Positions 38,263 through 47,053 of a stretch of 64,000 bases of DNA are shown piece by piece. A program made the position numbers and the translations under genes. Source of the DNA: Streptomyces naganishii JCM 4654 (lineage in GTDB: Bacteria > Actinomycetota > Actinomycetes > Streptomycetales > Streptomycetaceae); assembly GCF_014650575.1 (NCBI RefSeq), contig NZ_BMVF01000003.1, forward strand, positions 1 to 64,000, in the 5' to 3' direction. The stretch's first letter is position 1. Each line of letters starts with the position of its first letter. The notes beneath the pieces were generated by a model. The model was not told the origin of the DNA. It did no database searches and worked only from the letters and a program-made list of their open reading frames with translations.

Positions 38263-39483
38263 ATGCGTGTACTGCTCGTGGGCGCCGGTGGCGTCGGCAC
38301 GGCGATCACCCGGATCGCGGCCCGCCGCGACTTCTTCGAGGCCGTGGTGGTCGCCGACTACGACCCCGCGCGGGCCGAGTCGGCGGTCGCGGCCCTCGGT
38401 GGCGACGGCCGTTTCCTCGCCGAGCGCGTCGACGCCTCCGACGAGGCGGCGGTGGCCGCGCTGCTCGCCCGGCACCGCTGCGACGTGCTGCTGAACGCGA
38501 CCGATCCGCGCTTCGTCATGCCGCTGTTCCGCGCCGCGCGCACCGCACGCGCACGGTACCTGGACATGGCGATGTCCCTGTCCCGGCCGCACCCCGAGCG
38601 GCCGTACGAGGAGTGCGGGGTCAGGCTGGGCGACGAGCAGTTCGCGCAGGCGGCCGACTGGGAGCGGGAGGGCCTGCTCGCCCTCGTCGGGATGGGGGTG
38701 GAGCCGGGCCTGTCCGACGTGTTCGCGCGGCACGCGGCCGACGAACTCTTCGACGAGATCGAGGAGATCGGCGTCCGCGACGGCGCGAACCTCACCGTGG
38801 ACGGCTACGACTTCGCGCCCTCCTTCAGCATCTGGACCACCATCGAGGAGTGCCTGAACCCGCCGGTCGTCTACGAGGAGGGCCGGGGCTGGTTCACCAC
38901 CGAACCCTTCAGCGAGCCCGAGGTGTTCGACTTCCCCGAGGGCATCGGGAAGGTCGAGTGCGTGAACGTCGAGCACGAGGAGGTGCTGCTGGTCCCGCGC
39001 TGGGTCGACGCGCGGCGGGTCACGTTCAAGTACGGGCTGGGCGGCGAGTTCATCGACACGCTCAAGACGCTGCACCGGCTGGGCCTGGACCGCACCGACC
39101 CCGTCACCGTGCCGGGCCCGGACGGGCGGCCGGTCGCCGTCTCGCCCAGGGACGTCGTCGCCGCGTGCCTGCCCGACCCGGCGACGCTGGGCGGGCGCAT
39201 GCACGGCAAGACCTGCGCGGGCACGTGGGTGCGCGGCACCCGGGACGGGGCGTCGCGCGAGGTGTACCTGTACCACGTGGTCGACAACCAGTGGTCCATG
39301 GCCGAGTACGGCTGCCAGGCCGTGGTGTGGCAGACGGCGGTCAACCCCGTCGTCGCGCTGGAGCTGGTCGCCGCCGGCGTCTGGTCGGGCGCGGGCGTGC
39401 TGGGCCCGGAGGCCTTCCCGGCCCGGCCCTTCCTGGACCTGCTGACCGAGTACGGCTCCCCCTGGGGCATGCGCGAGGGCTGA
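38263..39483 (+). CDS. Saccharopine dehydrogenase-like / homospermidine synthase-like NAD(P) enzyme
   Basis: The 406-residue protein starts with a Rossmann motif (MRVLLVGAGGVGTAITRIA). It has the saccharopine dehydrogenase family layout, including ADYDPARAES, LLNATDPRFVMPLF, YLDMAMSL and MGVEPGLSDVFARHAADEL. The substrate is unknown; relatives include saccharopine reductase and carboxynorspermidine synthase. ATG 38263 has GGGAG at 38250-38254. Control by the divergent TetR protein is suggested by the operator candidate. Confidence 0.85.
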   Translation: MRVLLVGAGGVGTAITRIAARRDFFEAVVVADYDPARAESAVAALGGDGRFLAERVDASDEAAVAALLARHRCDVLLNATDPRFVMPLFRAARTARARYLDMAMSLSRPHPERPYEECGVRLGDEQFAQAADWEREGLLALVGMGVEPGLSDVFARHAADELFDEIEEIGVRDGANLTVDGYDFAPSFSIWTTIEECLNPPVVYEEGRGWFTTEPFSEPEVFDFPEGIGKVECVNVEHEEVLLVPRWVDARRVTFKYGLGGEFIDTLKTLHRLGLDRTDPVTVPGPDGRPVAVSPRDVVAACLPDPATLGGRMHGKTCAGTWVRGTRDGASREVYLYHVVDNQWSMAEYGCQAVVWQTAVNPVVALELVAAGVWSGAGVLGPEAFPARPFLDLLTEYGSPWGMREG

Positions 39484-39572
39484 GCGCGGGCGAGCCGGCC
39501 TGTGCGGATTCTGCGAAGGTCCGCACGGCCGGCCAATCCCGCGGTTTTGCCCCCGCGTCCGGAGGTCACCCG

Positions 39573-39884
39573 ATGCCGGGTACGCAACTGACCAGGCACG
39601 GACGACTTTCGATCGCAGGTGACTTTCTCATGGAAAACTGGCGAGACCGCGCCGCGTGCCGCCAGGAGGACCCCGACCTCTTCTTCCCCATCGGCACCAC
39701 CGGTCCGGCGCTGCTTCAGACGGAACAGGCCAAGGCGGTCTGCCGTCGCTGCCCGGTGCAGGAGCAGTGCCTGGAGTGGGCGATGGAGACCGACCAGGCC
39801 ATCGGCGTCTGGGGCGGCACGAGCGAGAACGAACGCCGGGCCCTCAAGCGCCGCCGCGCGACCGCCCGCCGCCGCTACGGATAG
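39573..39884 (+). CDS. WhiB-like iron-sulfur transcription factor
   Basis: This small Wbl protein has four cysteines in the family pattern: one in RAACRQED, then KAVCRRCPVQEQC. The G[VI]WGG turn (GVWGGTSENERR) and a basic C-terminus (KRRRATARRR) follow. It binds a 4Fe-4S cluster and usually region 4 of the principal sigma factor. ATG 39573 gives 103 residues and has GGAGG at 39561-39565, well spaced. ATG 39630 would give the more compact 84-residue form, so either start is possible. Which Wbl it is cannot be told. Confidence 0.9.
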   Translation: MPGTQLTRHGRLSIAGDFLMENWRDRAACRQEDPDLFFPIGTTGPALLQTEQAKAVCRRCPVQEQCLEWAMETDQAIGVWGGTSENERRALKRRRATARRRYG

Positions 39885-39976
39885 CGGCCGCGGACCGGAA
39901 GTAGGGGCCGGGCATCAGCGCCGGGAGCGCCGCAGGAGCCGGGGATCAGCGCCTGAAGCCCCTCAGGGGCCAGGGG

Positions 39977-40435
39977 TCAGCCTCCGGACCGGCGCAGGGT
40001 ACCCCACTCCGGCTCCTGGCGGGCCACCGCGTCGCGGGCCTCCTCTATGACATGGGAGCCGATCCAGCACAGCGGCTCCACGTCCACGACCAGCGGCTCG
40101 TTGTCGGGGCCCCGGCCCGTCTCATGGCCCTCCAGGACCCAGGGGCGCACGCCGGGGCCCTTGTCGTGGGGCAGGTGGGCGTAGTCGTAGAGCCGGCGCG
40201 CGACCCACAGTTCCACGGGGCGGTCCCCCCACCAGTCCTCCACGTCGAGCGGATTGGCCGACAGGCCCGGCATCGGCACGCCGGTGAGCTCGTCGGTGCT
40301 GGAAGTGGCGTCGAGGTCGGTCTCCGGGCCCCGCGACCAGCGGACGTACAGGCCGCGGCGCCGGCCCACGAGGGCGGCGAGGTCGGCCAGCTCGTGCACC
40401 ACCCGCAGGTCGTCCGGTGCGTCGGATGCGCTCAT
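39977..40435 (-). CDS. DUF6098-like hypothetical protein
   Basis: The 152-residue protein has a conserved feel: VHELADLAALVGRRRGLYVRWSRGP, GVPMPGLSANPLDVEDWWG and VARRLYDYAHLP. I believe this is the actinobacterial DUF6098 family, of unknown function. It is acidic and probably cytoplasmic. ATG 40435 follows GGGAGAG on the minus strand. It stands alone between the WhiB-like gene and the M1 peptidase. Confidence 0.7.
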   Translation of the reverse strand: MSASDAPDDLRVVHELADLAALVGRRRGLYVRWSRGPETDLDATSSTDELTGVPMPGLSANPLDVEDWWGDRPVELWVARRLYDYAHLPHDKGPGVRPWVLEGHETGRGPDNEPLVVDVEPLCWIGSHVIEEARDAVARQEPEWGTLRRSGG

Positions 40436-40588
40436 CTCGTGCTCTCCCTCTCGCCTCAGGGGCTCGGGGTACCCGCGCCGGACGGAACGGAATCAGCCCG
40501 GAATCACAAGCTCCGCTTCTCGGCGGCGGCCAGGCACAGGGTGAGGACGCTCCCGGCGCCGGGCTCGCCGCGCGGTCGCGGCGGGCGG

Positions 40589-40642
40589 TGCCCGGCCGTG
40601 CCGTGGCGGATCCCCCGGGGCGGTCCTCGGCACGGCCGGGCA
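40589..40642 (-). terminator. Long hairpin terminator after M1 peptidase
   Basis: A perfect 15-bp inverted repeat (TGCCCGGCCGTGCCG and its complement) has a 24-nt loop. It lies about 70 bases past the peptidase stop in its direction of transcription and is the strongest stem that I found in the window. Confidence 0.6.
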
Positions 40643-40713
40643 GCCCGTCCGCAGCGGGACCGCGCGGCGGCCACGGCTCCGGCGCACCCGGTGAGCGGCC
40701 CGGTGAGCGGCGG

Positions 40714-42171
40714 TCAGGCCTTGTCGGGCTTGCCCTTCGTCAACAGCCACGTGTGGAAGAGGGACTTGAGGTCCTTGCCCGACTGCCGCTCGGCGAGCGC
40801 GGTGAACTGCGCGGTGGTGCCGTGTCCGTAGCGGTGCTCGCTCGCCCAGGTGCGCAGGATACGCAGGAAGGTGCGGTCGCCGACGGCCTTGCGCAGCTCG
40901 TGCAGGACCATGGCGCCGCGGGCGTAGACGGGGGTGCCGAAGATCGCGGCGCCGCTGCCCGGGTCGCCGGCCGGGTAGGCCCACAACCTGTCGTCCGCCG
41001 GGCGGGCGTACAGCGTGTCGAACGCGTTCTGGGCGCTGGGGCCGCCGTGCTGTTCGTCGTAGAGCCACTCCGCGTAGGTGGCGAAGCCCTCGTTGAGCCA
41101 AATGTCCTTCCAGCGGGTGAGCGAGACCGAGTCGCCGAACCACTGGTGGGCGCTCTCGTGGACCAGGGTGCTCAGTGCCGGCGCCGAGTCGTACAGGGGG
41201 CGGGTCTGGGTCTCCAGCGCGTAGCCGACCTGGGGCGCGTGGTCGACGACGGCCCCGGCGGCCCGGTAGGGGTACGGCCCGAACAGCCGGCTCTCCCACT
41301 CCAGCACCGAGGGCAGCTCCTTCAGCACGGGCGCCGCCTTGGCCGCCTCGCGCGGGTCGACGGCGTTGTAGACCTTGACCCCGTCACGTGTGGTGTACTG
41401 CTCGACCTTGAACTTCCCCACGGTGGCGGTGGCGAGGTAGGCGGCCATCGGTTCCGACTGGCGCCAGCGGTAGGTGGTGCGGCCGTGCGCGGTGCGCTGC
41501 CCGCGCAGGACGCCGTTGGCCACGGCGGTGTGCCCGGCGGGGACGGTGATGGTGAAGTCGTACGACGACTTGTCCTGAGGGTGGTTGTTCGCGGGGAACC
41601 ACGTCATCGCGCCCTGCGGCTCGCCGGCGACGAACGCGCCGTCGTCCGTGGGGATCCAGCCGTCCAGCGAGCCGTCGGGGTCGGTGACGGGGCCCGGGGT
41701 GCCGTTGTAGGTGACGGTGACACGGAACTCGTGGCCCTTGCGCAGGGCGGTGCGCGGGGTGACGACGAGTTCCTGGCCGTCGCGGCGGTGGGCGGCCTTG
41801 CGGTGGTCGACGGTGACGCCGGTGACCTTCAGGCCCCTGAGGTCGAGGTCGAAGCGGGTCAGGCGCTGGGTGGCCCGCGCGGTGAGCACGGCGGTGCCGT
41901 CCAGGTGCCCGGTCTTCGGGTCGTAGGCGAGGGTGAGGCCGTAGTGGCTGACGTGGTATCCGCCGTTCCCGGCGAGCGGGAAGTAGGGGTCCCCGGCTCC
42001 GGCCGAACCGGCCGAGCCCGCCGGTGCGGTCGGTCCGGCCGCACCGGTGCCGGCGCTCGCGGGACCCGCGGCGGCCAGCAGCGCGGCCACGGCGACGGGG
42101 ATGGTGGCGGCCACGGCCTCGCGCCGCAGGACGGCGCCGCGCCGGGCGGGCCGCTTCTGAAGGGATGTCAC
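40714..42171 (-). CDS. Secreted M1-family metallopeptidase (aminopeptidase-like)
   Basis: The 485-residue protein starts with a signal peptide (basic MTSLQKRPARRGAVLRREA, hydrophobic AATIPVAVAALLAAA, cleavage near ASAG). It carries the M1 zinc site HESAHQWFGDS followed by WLNEGFATY. The segment before the active site reads VGYALETQTRPLY in place of the classic GAMEN. The role is extracellular removal of N-terminal residues. GTG 42171 has GAGGAGT upstream. A strong hairpin follows its stop. A short C-terminal helical part replaces the large domain of cytosolic M1 enzymes. Confidence 0.9.
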   Translation of the reverse strand: MTSLQKRPARRGAVLRREAVAATIPVAVAALLAAAGPASAGTGAAGPTAPAGSAGSAGAGDPYFPLAGNGGYHVSHYGLTLAYDPKTGHLDGTAVLTARATQRLTRFDLDLRGLKVTGVTVDHRKAAHRRDGQELVVTPRTALRKGHEFRVTVTYNGTPGPVTDPDGSLDGWIPTDDGAFVAGEPQGAMTWFPANNHPQDKSSYDFTITVPAGHTAVANGVLRGQRTAHGRTTYRWRQSEPMAAYLATATVGKFKVEQYTTRDGVKVYNAVDPREAAKAAPVLKELPSVLEWESRLFGPYPYRAAGAVVDHAPQVGYALETQTRPLYDSAPALSTLVHESAHQWFGDSVSLTRWKDIWLNEGFATYAEWLYDEQHGGPSAQNAFDTLYARPADDRLWAYPAGDPGSGAAIFGTPVYARGAMVLHELRKAVGDRTFLRILRTWASEHRYGHGTTAQFTALAERQSGKDLKSLFHTWLLTKGKPDKA

Positions 42172-42302
42172 AGGTACTCCTCGGGGCTGTCCGTGCGGAT
42201 GCGGCGGATGATCAAGACCCACAGCGTAGGACGTGCGCGGCGCTCATCCCCCTCGTTGGGGCCAAGTCGTGCCGCGCCGCACACCGGGAGCTGCCGAAGG
42301 CC

Positions 42303-42461
42303 ATGACGCCGTCCACCGAACCGCGCCGCTGGTACCACTCCGGCGAGGGCGCCCACGAGCGGTTCCGCCACCGCTACGATGCCGACCCGGCCGCCCCGGA
42401 TGCCGCCGAACTCCTCACCTGCGTCCGCGACTTGACCCGCCAGGGCCGGGTTGCGTCCTGA
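42303..42461 (+). CDS. Small hypothetical protein
   Basis: The 52-residue frame (MTPSTEPRRWYHSGEGAHER ...) uses G/C at nearly all third positions and reads like a real small polar protein, ending RDLTRQGRVAS. There is no known family and only a weak ribosome site (GAAGG two bases before ATG, GGGAG further away). Confidence 0.4.
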   Translation: MTPSTEPRRWYHSGEGAHERFRHRYDADPAAPDAAELLTCVRDLTRQGRVAS

Positions 42462-42946
42462 CCGCCTCCAAGTCAGGAGGAGCGCCGCGCCGCGGTACCG
42501 GCGGAGCCGCTGAACAAGTGAGCCGCCCGCGGCCGGAAGCGGAGCCACCCGCCCGCGGGAGCGGACAACCACGCTTCAGCGCCGCGCCGCGCGCGAGGGC
42601 GTGCCCGGCATGAGCGGCACGCCCCGCGCGGCGGCCCACCCCGCCCGCGAAGGCCACGCCCGTGCAAGCCCGCCCGCCCGCCCGTACGAGCGCCACCCCC
42701 CGGGTTCCGTGACCCGCGCATGCGCCACGCGGCCCGAGTCGCCATGACCCGCGCCAGCGGGTCGGCCCCTCCCGCGAGTCACGCCCCGGGTGAGCGTCAC
42801 GCATCGCGTGAGCGCACATTCCGCGTGAGCGCACGCGCCTCCCACGCGGGCCACCCGGCCTTCACGCCACGCCCTGCACAAGCGCTCGCGCCCGCGCGAT
42901 GCCAGTGCCGGCGCCGGCGGCCCACCCCGCGTGAGTGGCCCCGCGT
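42462..42946. other. 485-bp intergenic region with 17-bp iterons
   Basis: The region is very GC-rich, with long shadow frames but no coding-like one. It contains a cluster of direct repeats (42771-42838). The frames on the minus strand at 42415-43790 are arginine-rich shadows. Confidence 0.5.
42771..42838. repeat. Four degenerate 17-bp tandem repeats (iterons)
   Basis: Units start at 42771, 42788, 42805 and 42822. The last two share CGCGTGAGCGCAC exactly; the third-last has GGGTGAGCGTCAC and the first keeps only GAGTCACGC. Regular 17-bp spacing in non-coding DNA suggests a protein-binding array or a minisatellite. It lies about 110 bases past the end of the FAD dehydrogenase gene. Confidence 0.7.
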
Positions 42947-44620
42947 TCAGGACGTAGCGTGCGCCGCCGCCCGGCCCGCTGCTCGGCCGGAGAAGAGGCA
43001 GCCTCCCAGGAAGGTGCCCTCCAGGGCGTTGTAGCCGTGCACTCCGCCGCCGCCGAAGCCCGCCACCTCGCCGGCCGCGTAGAGGCCCTCGACGGGCCGG
43101 CCGTCCACGCCCAGCGCGCGGGAGTCCAGGTCGGTCTGGATGCCGCCGAGCGTCTTGCGGGTGAGGACGTGCAGCTTGACACCGATGAGGGGGCCCGCCG
43201 CCGGGTCGAGGACGCGGTGCGGGACGGCGACGCGGCCGAGGCGGTCGCCGATGTAGCGGCGGGCGTTGCGGATGCCCTGGACCTGCGCGTCCTTGCTGTA
43301 GGGGTTGGTGACCTGGAGGTCGCGGGCCTCTATCTGGCGCCGTACCGCGGCGGCCTCCAGGAGCGGCTTGTCGGTCAGCGCGTTCATCTTCGCCACGAGG
43401 TCCTCGAGGGTGTCGGCGACCACGAAGTCCGCGCCGTGGCGCAGGAAGTCGCGCACCGGCCCGGGCGCCCCCTTGCCCAGCAGCCGGTCGCGCAGTACCG
43501 CCTTGCGGTCCTTGGCGGTGATGTCGGGGTTCTGCTCGGACCCGGAGAGCGCGAACTCCTTCTCGACGATGCGCCGGGTCAGCACGAACCAGGAGTGGTC
43601 GTGGCCCGCGATGTCCTCGGTGGTCCGCAGGTGCCTGAGGGTGCTCAGCGTGTCGTAGCCGGGCAGGCAGGGGTCGGGCAGCCGGCGGCCGAGGGCGTCG
43701 AGCCAGATGGAGGAGGGCCCGGGCAGGATGCGGATGCCGTGGCCGGGCCAGATCGGGTTCCAGTTCTGGATGCCCTCGGTGTAGTGCCACATCCGGTCGC
43801 GGTTGACCAGCCGTGCGCCGGCCTCGGCGCTGATGTCGAGCATCCGGCCGTCGACGTACGCGGGGACGCCGGTGACCATCCGCGCCGGCGGCGTGCCCAG
43901 CCGCTCGGGCCAGTGGCGCCGCACGATGTCATGGTTGGCGCCGATGCCGCCGCTGGTGACGATCACTGCCTGCGCGGTCAGCTCGAAGGCGCCCGTCGCG
44001 TCGCGGTTGGAGGCCACGCCGCGGGGCGAGTCGTCCGGGGCGAGCACCGTGCCGCGCACCCCCCGGGCCCCGCCGGACTCGACGATCAGCTCGTCCACGC
44101 GGTGCCGGTGGTGGAAGGTGAGCAGCCCGTCCCGCGCGGCCTGCTCGGCATGGCGGGCGAAGGGCTCGACCACGCCCGTCCCGGTGCCCCAGGCGATGTG
44201 GAAGCGGGGCACGGAGTTGCCGTGGCCGTCCGCCCTGAGGTCGCCCCGCTCGGCCCAGCCGACCGTGGGCAGCAGGGATATGCCGTGCCCGGCGAGCCAG
44301 GACCGCTTCTCCCCCGCCGCGAACTCGACGTAGGCCCGCGCCCACCGCGCGCCCCAGGTGTCCTCGTCCTCCAGCCGGTCGAACTGCGCGCTGCCCTGCC
44401 AGTCGTTCCAGGCCAGTTCGAAGGAGTCCTTGATGCCGAGGCGGCGCTGCTCCGGGGAGTCGACGAGGAACAGCCCGCCGAAGGACCAGTAGGCCTGGCC
44501 GCCGAGGTTGGCGGCGTTCTCCTGGTCGACGAGGGCGACCCGGCGGCCCCGGCTGGTCAGCTCGTGGGCCGCTACCAGGCCGGCCAGACCCGCGCCGACG
44601 ACGATGACGTCCGCGTCCAT
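42947..44620 (-). CDS. FAD-binding dehydrogenase (3-ketosteroid dehydrogenase / fumarate reductase-like)
   Basis: The 557-residue flavoprotein has an N-terminal FAD site (DVIVVGAGLAGLVAAHEL, then VALVDQE and NLGGQAYWSFGGLF). It also has VIVTSGGIGANHD and the C-terminal GLYAAGEVAGFGGGGVHGYN with FLGGCLFSGR, the flavocytochrome c / KSTD family pattern. It would insert or remove a double bond next to a carbonyl; the substrate is unknown. ATG 44620 follows AAGGAG. It lies 17 bases after a TetR gene on the same strand, so both are probably one operon controlled by that regulator. Confidence 0.88.
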   Translation of the reverse strand: MDADVIVVGAGLAGLVAAHELTSRGRRVALVDQENAANLGGQAYWSFGGLFLVDSPEQRRLGIKDSFELAWNDWQGSAQFDRLEDEDTWGARWARAYVEFAAGEKRSWLAGHGISLLPTVGWAERGDLRADGHGNSVPRFHIAWGTGTGVVEPFARHAEQAARDGLLTFHHRHRVDELIVESGGARGVRGTVLAPDDSPRGVASNRDATGAFELTAQAVIVTSGGIGANHDIVRRHWPERLGTPPARMVTGVPAYVDGRMLDISAEAGARLVNRDRMWHYTEGIQNWNPIWPGHGIRILPGPSSIWLDALGRRLPDPCLPGYDTLSTLRHLRTTEDIAGHDHSWFVLTRRIVEKEFALSGSEQNPDITAKDRKAVLRDRLLGKGAPGPVRDFLRHGADFVVADTLEDLVAKMNALTDKPLLEAAAVRRQIEARDLQVTNPYSKDAQVQGIRNARRYIGDRLGRVAVPHRVLDPAAGPLIGVKLHVLTRKTLGGIQTDLDSRALGVDGRPVEGLYAAGEVAGFGGGGVHGYNALEGTFLGGCLFSGRAAGRAAAHATS

Positions 44621-44637
44621 GGCGACCGTCTCCTTCC

Positions 44638-45345
44638 TCAGTTTTCTCGTGTCCGATGTTCGGGGTGCACCGGGTGTACGGGCTCTACGGGGTGCACAGG
44701 GTGCGGTGGGCCGCCTTCGCCGCCGGTGAGCAGCGCGGTGAGCAGCTGTTTGAGCCAGGCGCGTGCGCCGTCGACGTCCTTGTCGAGCAGCAGCTGGGTG
44801 GTGACGCCGTCGTAGGCGGCGACGACCGCGTGGGCGGCGCCGTCGGCGTCGCCGAGCACGGCGGGCAGCGCGGTGTGCCTGCGGGCCCGGGCGAGCCGGT
44901 CGGCCACGGCGGCGCGCAGCCGGGCGCGGTGTTCCAGCAGGGTCCGGGCGACGGAGCGGTCGCGGGCGGCGTGCACCAGGAAGTCCGTCTTGACCAGCAG
45001 CCAGTCGAGGTCGAGCAGGAGCACCTCGGTGACCCGGTCGACCGCGGCCGGCACGTCCAGGTCTGGGCCGTCCACCGCGAGCGCCCCGGCGACCTGGTCG
45101 GCGATCAGGTCGGCGCGCTCCCGGTACAGGGCGAAGAACAGCTCGTCCAGGGTGGCGAAGTTGGAGTAGAAGGCGCCCCGGCTGTAGCCGGCGGCCTCGC
45201 AGACCTCCTCGATCGACACCCGGCCGAAGCCTTTGGCGGCGAAGACCCGGAAGGCGGCGTCGAGCAGGTTGGCCCGGGTGCGCGCCCGGCGCCTGGTGAC
45301 GCGCGCGGCACCGCCCTCGCGCCGTTCCTCGTCGCGTACCGGCAT
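44638..45345 (-). CDS. TetR-family regulator of FAD dehydrogenase operon
   Basis: The 235-residue protein has the TetR HTH (VSIEEVCEAAGYSRGAFYSNF), an N-terminal basic arm (RVTRRRARTRANLL) and a helical ligand domain. The C-terminal tail is unusual: repeats of HPV/HPE with Pro (PPHPVHPVEPVHPVHPEH). This could bind metal, but that is speculation. ATG 45345 follows AAGGGGG. A perfect 16-bp palindrome lies 35 bases upstream, the likely autoregulatory operator. Confidence 0.9.
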   Translation of the reverse strand: MPVRDEERREGGAARVTRRRARTRANLLDAAFRVFAAKGFGRVSIEEVCEAAGYSRGAFYSNFATLDELFFALYRERADLIADQVAGALAVDGPDLDVPAAVDRVTEVLLLDLDWLLVKTDFLVHAARDRSVARTLLEHRARLRAAVADRLARARRHTALPAVLGDADGAAHAVVAAYDGVTTQLLLDKDVDGARAWLKQLLTALLTGGEGGPPHPVHPVEPVHPVHPEHRTREN

Positions 45346-45372
45346 GCCCGACCCCCTTCCTCGATGCATGAA

Positions 45373-45395
45373 TGTATCCGATACACCCGTGTATC
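45373..45395. promoter_or_regulatory. TetR operator: nested palindromes
   Basis: GATACAC-CC-GTGTATC (45380-45395) is a perfect palindrome with 7-bp arms. It overlaps GTATC-C-GATAC (45374-45384). Position and symmetry fit an operator for the adjacent TetR gene, perhaps bound by two dimers. Confidence 0.7.
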
Positions 45396-45506
45396 CAAAG
45401 GGCCCGCCACCTCGGGAATTCGGACGCCCGAAGATCACCGCGGTCGCCGTTCAAGACCCCGCCGTCCGCGTACTCCCTGTCCACTCCCTGTCCACCGGCA
45501 CGCGAC

Positions 45507-45522
45507 AGGAACATGTATTCGA
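45507..45522. promoter_or_regulatory. LexA (SOS) box before alkB
   Basis: AGGAACATGTATTCGA matches the actinobacterial SOS consensus TCGAACATGTGTTCGA at 13 of 16 bases, with GAAC-ATGT in the core and one G-to-A change in the right half. It lies 21 bases before the alkB start. Confidence 0.55.
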
Positions 45523-45543
45523 TTAAGGGGTACGCTCGGACCC

Positions 45544-46176
45544 ATGACCGCGCACCACCTCCAGGGCTCCCTGTTCGACCAGGCCGACGAGCTCCGGCTC
45601 GGCCCGCTGGACGGGCTGCGCCGCACCGTGCTCGGCCACGGCGCCTGGATCGACGTCCTGCCGGGATGGCTCGCGGGCGCCGACGAGCTGTTCGAGCGCC
45701 TGGCCGCCGAGGTCCCCTGGCGCGCCGAGCGCCGGAAGATGTACGACAGCGTCGTCGACGTCCCCAGGCTGCTCAGCTTCTACGGCGCCGGCGACGCCCT
45801 GCCGCACCCGGTGCTCGCCGAGGCGCGCGACGCCCTGTCCGCGCACTACGCCGGCGAGCTGGGCGAGCCCTTCGTCACCGCCGGGCTGTGCTACTACCGC
45901 GACGGCCGGGACAGCGTGGCCTGGCACGGCGACCGGATCGGGCGGGGCGCGCGCGAGGACACCATGGTCGCGATCCTCTCCGTGGGAGCACCCCGCGACC
46001 TGCTGCTGCGCCCGCTGGGAGGCGGCGGCGCCACGGTCCGGCGGCCGCTCGGGCACGGCGACCTGATCGTCATGGGCGGCTCCTGCCAGCGCACCTGGGA
46101 GCACTGCGTGCCCAAGAGCGCCCGCGTCAGCGAGCCCCGGATCAGCGTCCAGTTCCGGCCGTCGGGTGTGCGCTGA
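45544..46176 (+). CDS. alkB: AlkB-type 2-oxoglutarate/Fe(II) dioxygenase (DNA alkylation repair)
   Basis: The 210-residue protein has the jelly-roll dioxygenase set: HGD (iron ligands, in VAWHGDRIG), WEHCVPK (third ligand) and ISVQFRP (2-oxoglutarate arginine). It also has CYYRDGRDSVAWH, the AlkB substrate-site signature. It reverses N-alkyl damage in DNA or RNA by oxidative demethylation. ATG 45544 has a weak AAGGGG ribosome site. A LexA-like box just upstream suggests control by the SOS response. It is divergent from the TetR gene. Confidence 0.9.
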   Translation: MTAHHLQGSLFDQADELRLGPLDGLRRTVLGHGAWIDVLPGWLAGADELFERLAAEVPWRAERRKMYDSVVDVPRLLSFYGAGDALPHPVLAEARDALSAHYAGELGEPFVTAGLCYYRDGRDSVAWHGDRIGRGAREDTMVAILSVGAPRDLLLRPLGGGGATVRRPLGHGDLIVMGGSCQRTWEHCVPKSARVSEPRISVQFRPSGVR

Positions 46177-46272
46177 GAGGGAAGCGGGCGGAGCGAGCAC
46201 CCCCTGTCAGGACCGTGAGCGCGTCTGGTTGGCTGTGCCGTCGGGCAGCGGCCCGGGGATGCGGGGAGATCG

Positions 46273-47043
46273 ATGCGGACGGACATGCGGCAAGTCGCCG
46301 ACAACACCTACCTGGTGCACGGCAGCAACACCAACTGGGTGATCGTGACCGAGGGGGACGCGGCCACGCTGGTCGACACCGGCTACCCGGGCGACCGGCA
46401 GCGGTTGCTCGACTCCCTGAGGGAGGTGGGCAGTTCGCCCGAGGCGGTGGCCGCCGTGCTGATCACCCACGCCCACAACGACCACCTCGGCTCCGCCGAG
46501 TACCTGCGCCGCACCTACGGCACTCCTGTGCACCTGCACGAGGCCGAAGTCCCGCACGCCCGGCGGGAGTTCCTGCACCAGGTGAGCGTCGGGCAGGTGC
46601 TGCGCAACGGCTGGCGGCCGGGCGTGCTGCCCTGGGTCGTGCACGCGTTGCGCGTGGGCGGCACCGCGCACGTGCCGGTGACCGTGCCGGAGGCGTTCCC
46701 GGTGACCGGCGCGCTGGACCTGCCGGGCAGGCCGGTGCCCGTGCACACCCCGGGCCACACGAAGGGCCACGCGGTCTTCCACCTGCCCGACTCCGGCGTC
46801 GTGATCTCCGGCGACGCCCTGGTGAGCGGCCACCCCACCTCGCGCATCCGGGGGCCGCAGCTGCTGCCCGACATGTTCCACCACGAACGCGCCCAGGCGC
46901 TGGCCTCGTTGGCGACGCTCGAGCGGCTCGACGCCGACGTGATGCTGCCCGGGCACGGCCCCGTGCACCACGGACCGGTGAGGCTGGCCGCGCAGCGGGC
47001 CAGGGAACACGCACTGCAGGTGCGCCGGGCGGCACCCGTCTAG
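46273..47043 (+). CDS. MBL-fold metallo-hydrolase
   Basis: The 256-residue metallo-beta-lactamase-fold protein has the zinc motif THAHNDHLG, further ligands in HTPGHTKGH and SGDALVSGH, and a final PGHGPVH. Substrate unknown; glyoxalase II-like hydrolases and others share this fold. ATG 46273 comes shortly after a GGGGAG sequence. It is followed by the DUF4032 gene after 10 bases, so the two are probably co-transcribed. Confidence 0.87.
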   Translation: MRTDMRQVADNTYLVHGSNTNWVIVTEGDAATLVDTGYPGDRQRLLDSLREVGSSPEAVAAVLITHAHNDHLGSAEYLRRTYGTPVHLHEAEVPHARREFLHQVSVGQVLRNGWRPGVLPWVVHALRVGGTAHVPVTVPEAFPVTGALDLPGRPVPVHTPGHTKGHAVFHLPDSGVVISGDALVSGHPTSRIRGPQLLPDMFHHERAQALASLATLERLDADVMLPGHGPVHHGPVRLAAQRAREHALQVRRAAPV

Positions 47044-47053
47044 GCTGCGTGCC

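Noticed and set aside
42415..43790. Minus-strand frames reading from the FAD dehydrogenase into the 485-bp gap
   Set aside because: Arginine/proline-rich, with no start signal and no recognisable domain; overlaps a solid gene in another frame.
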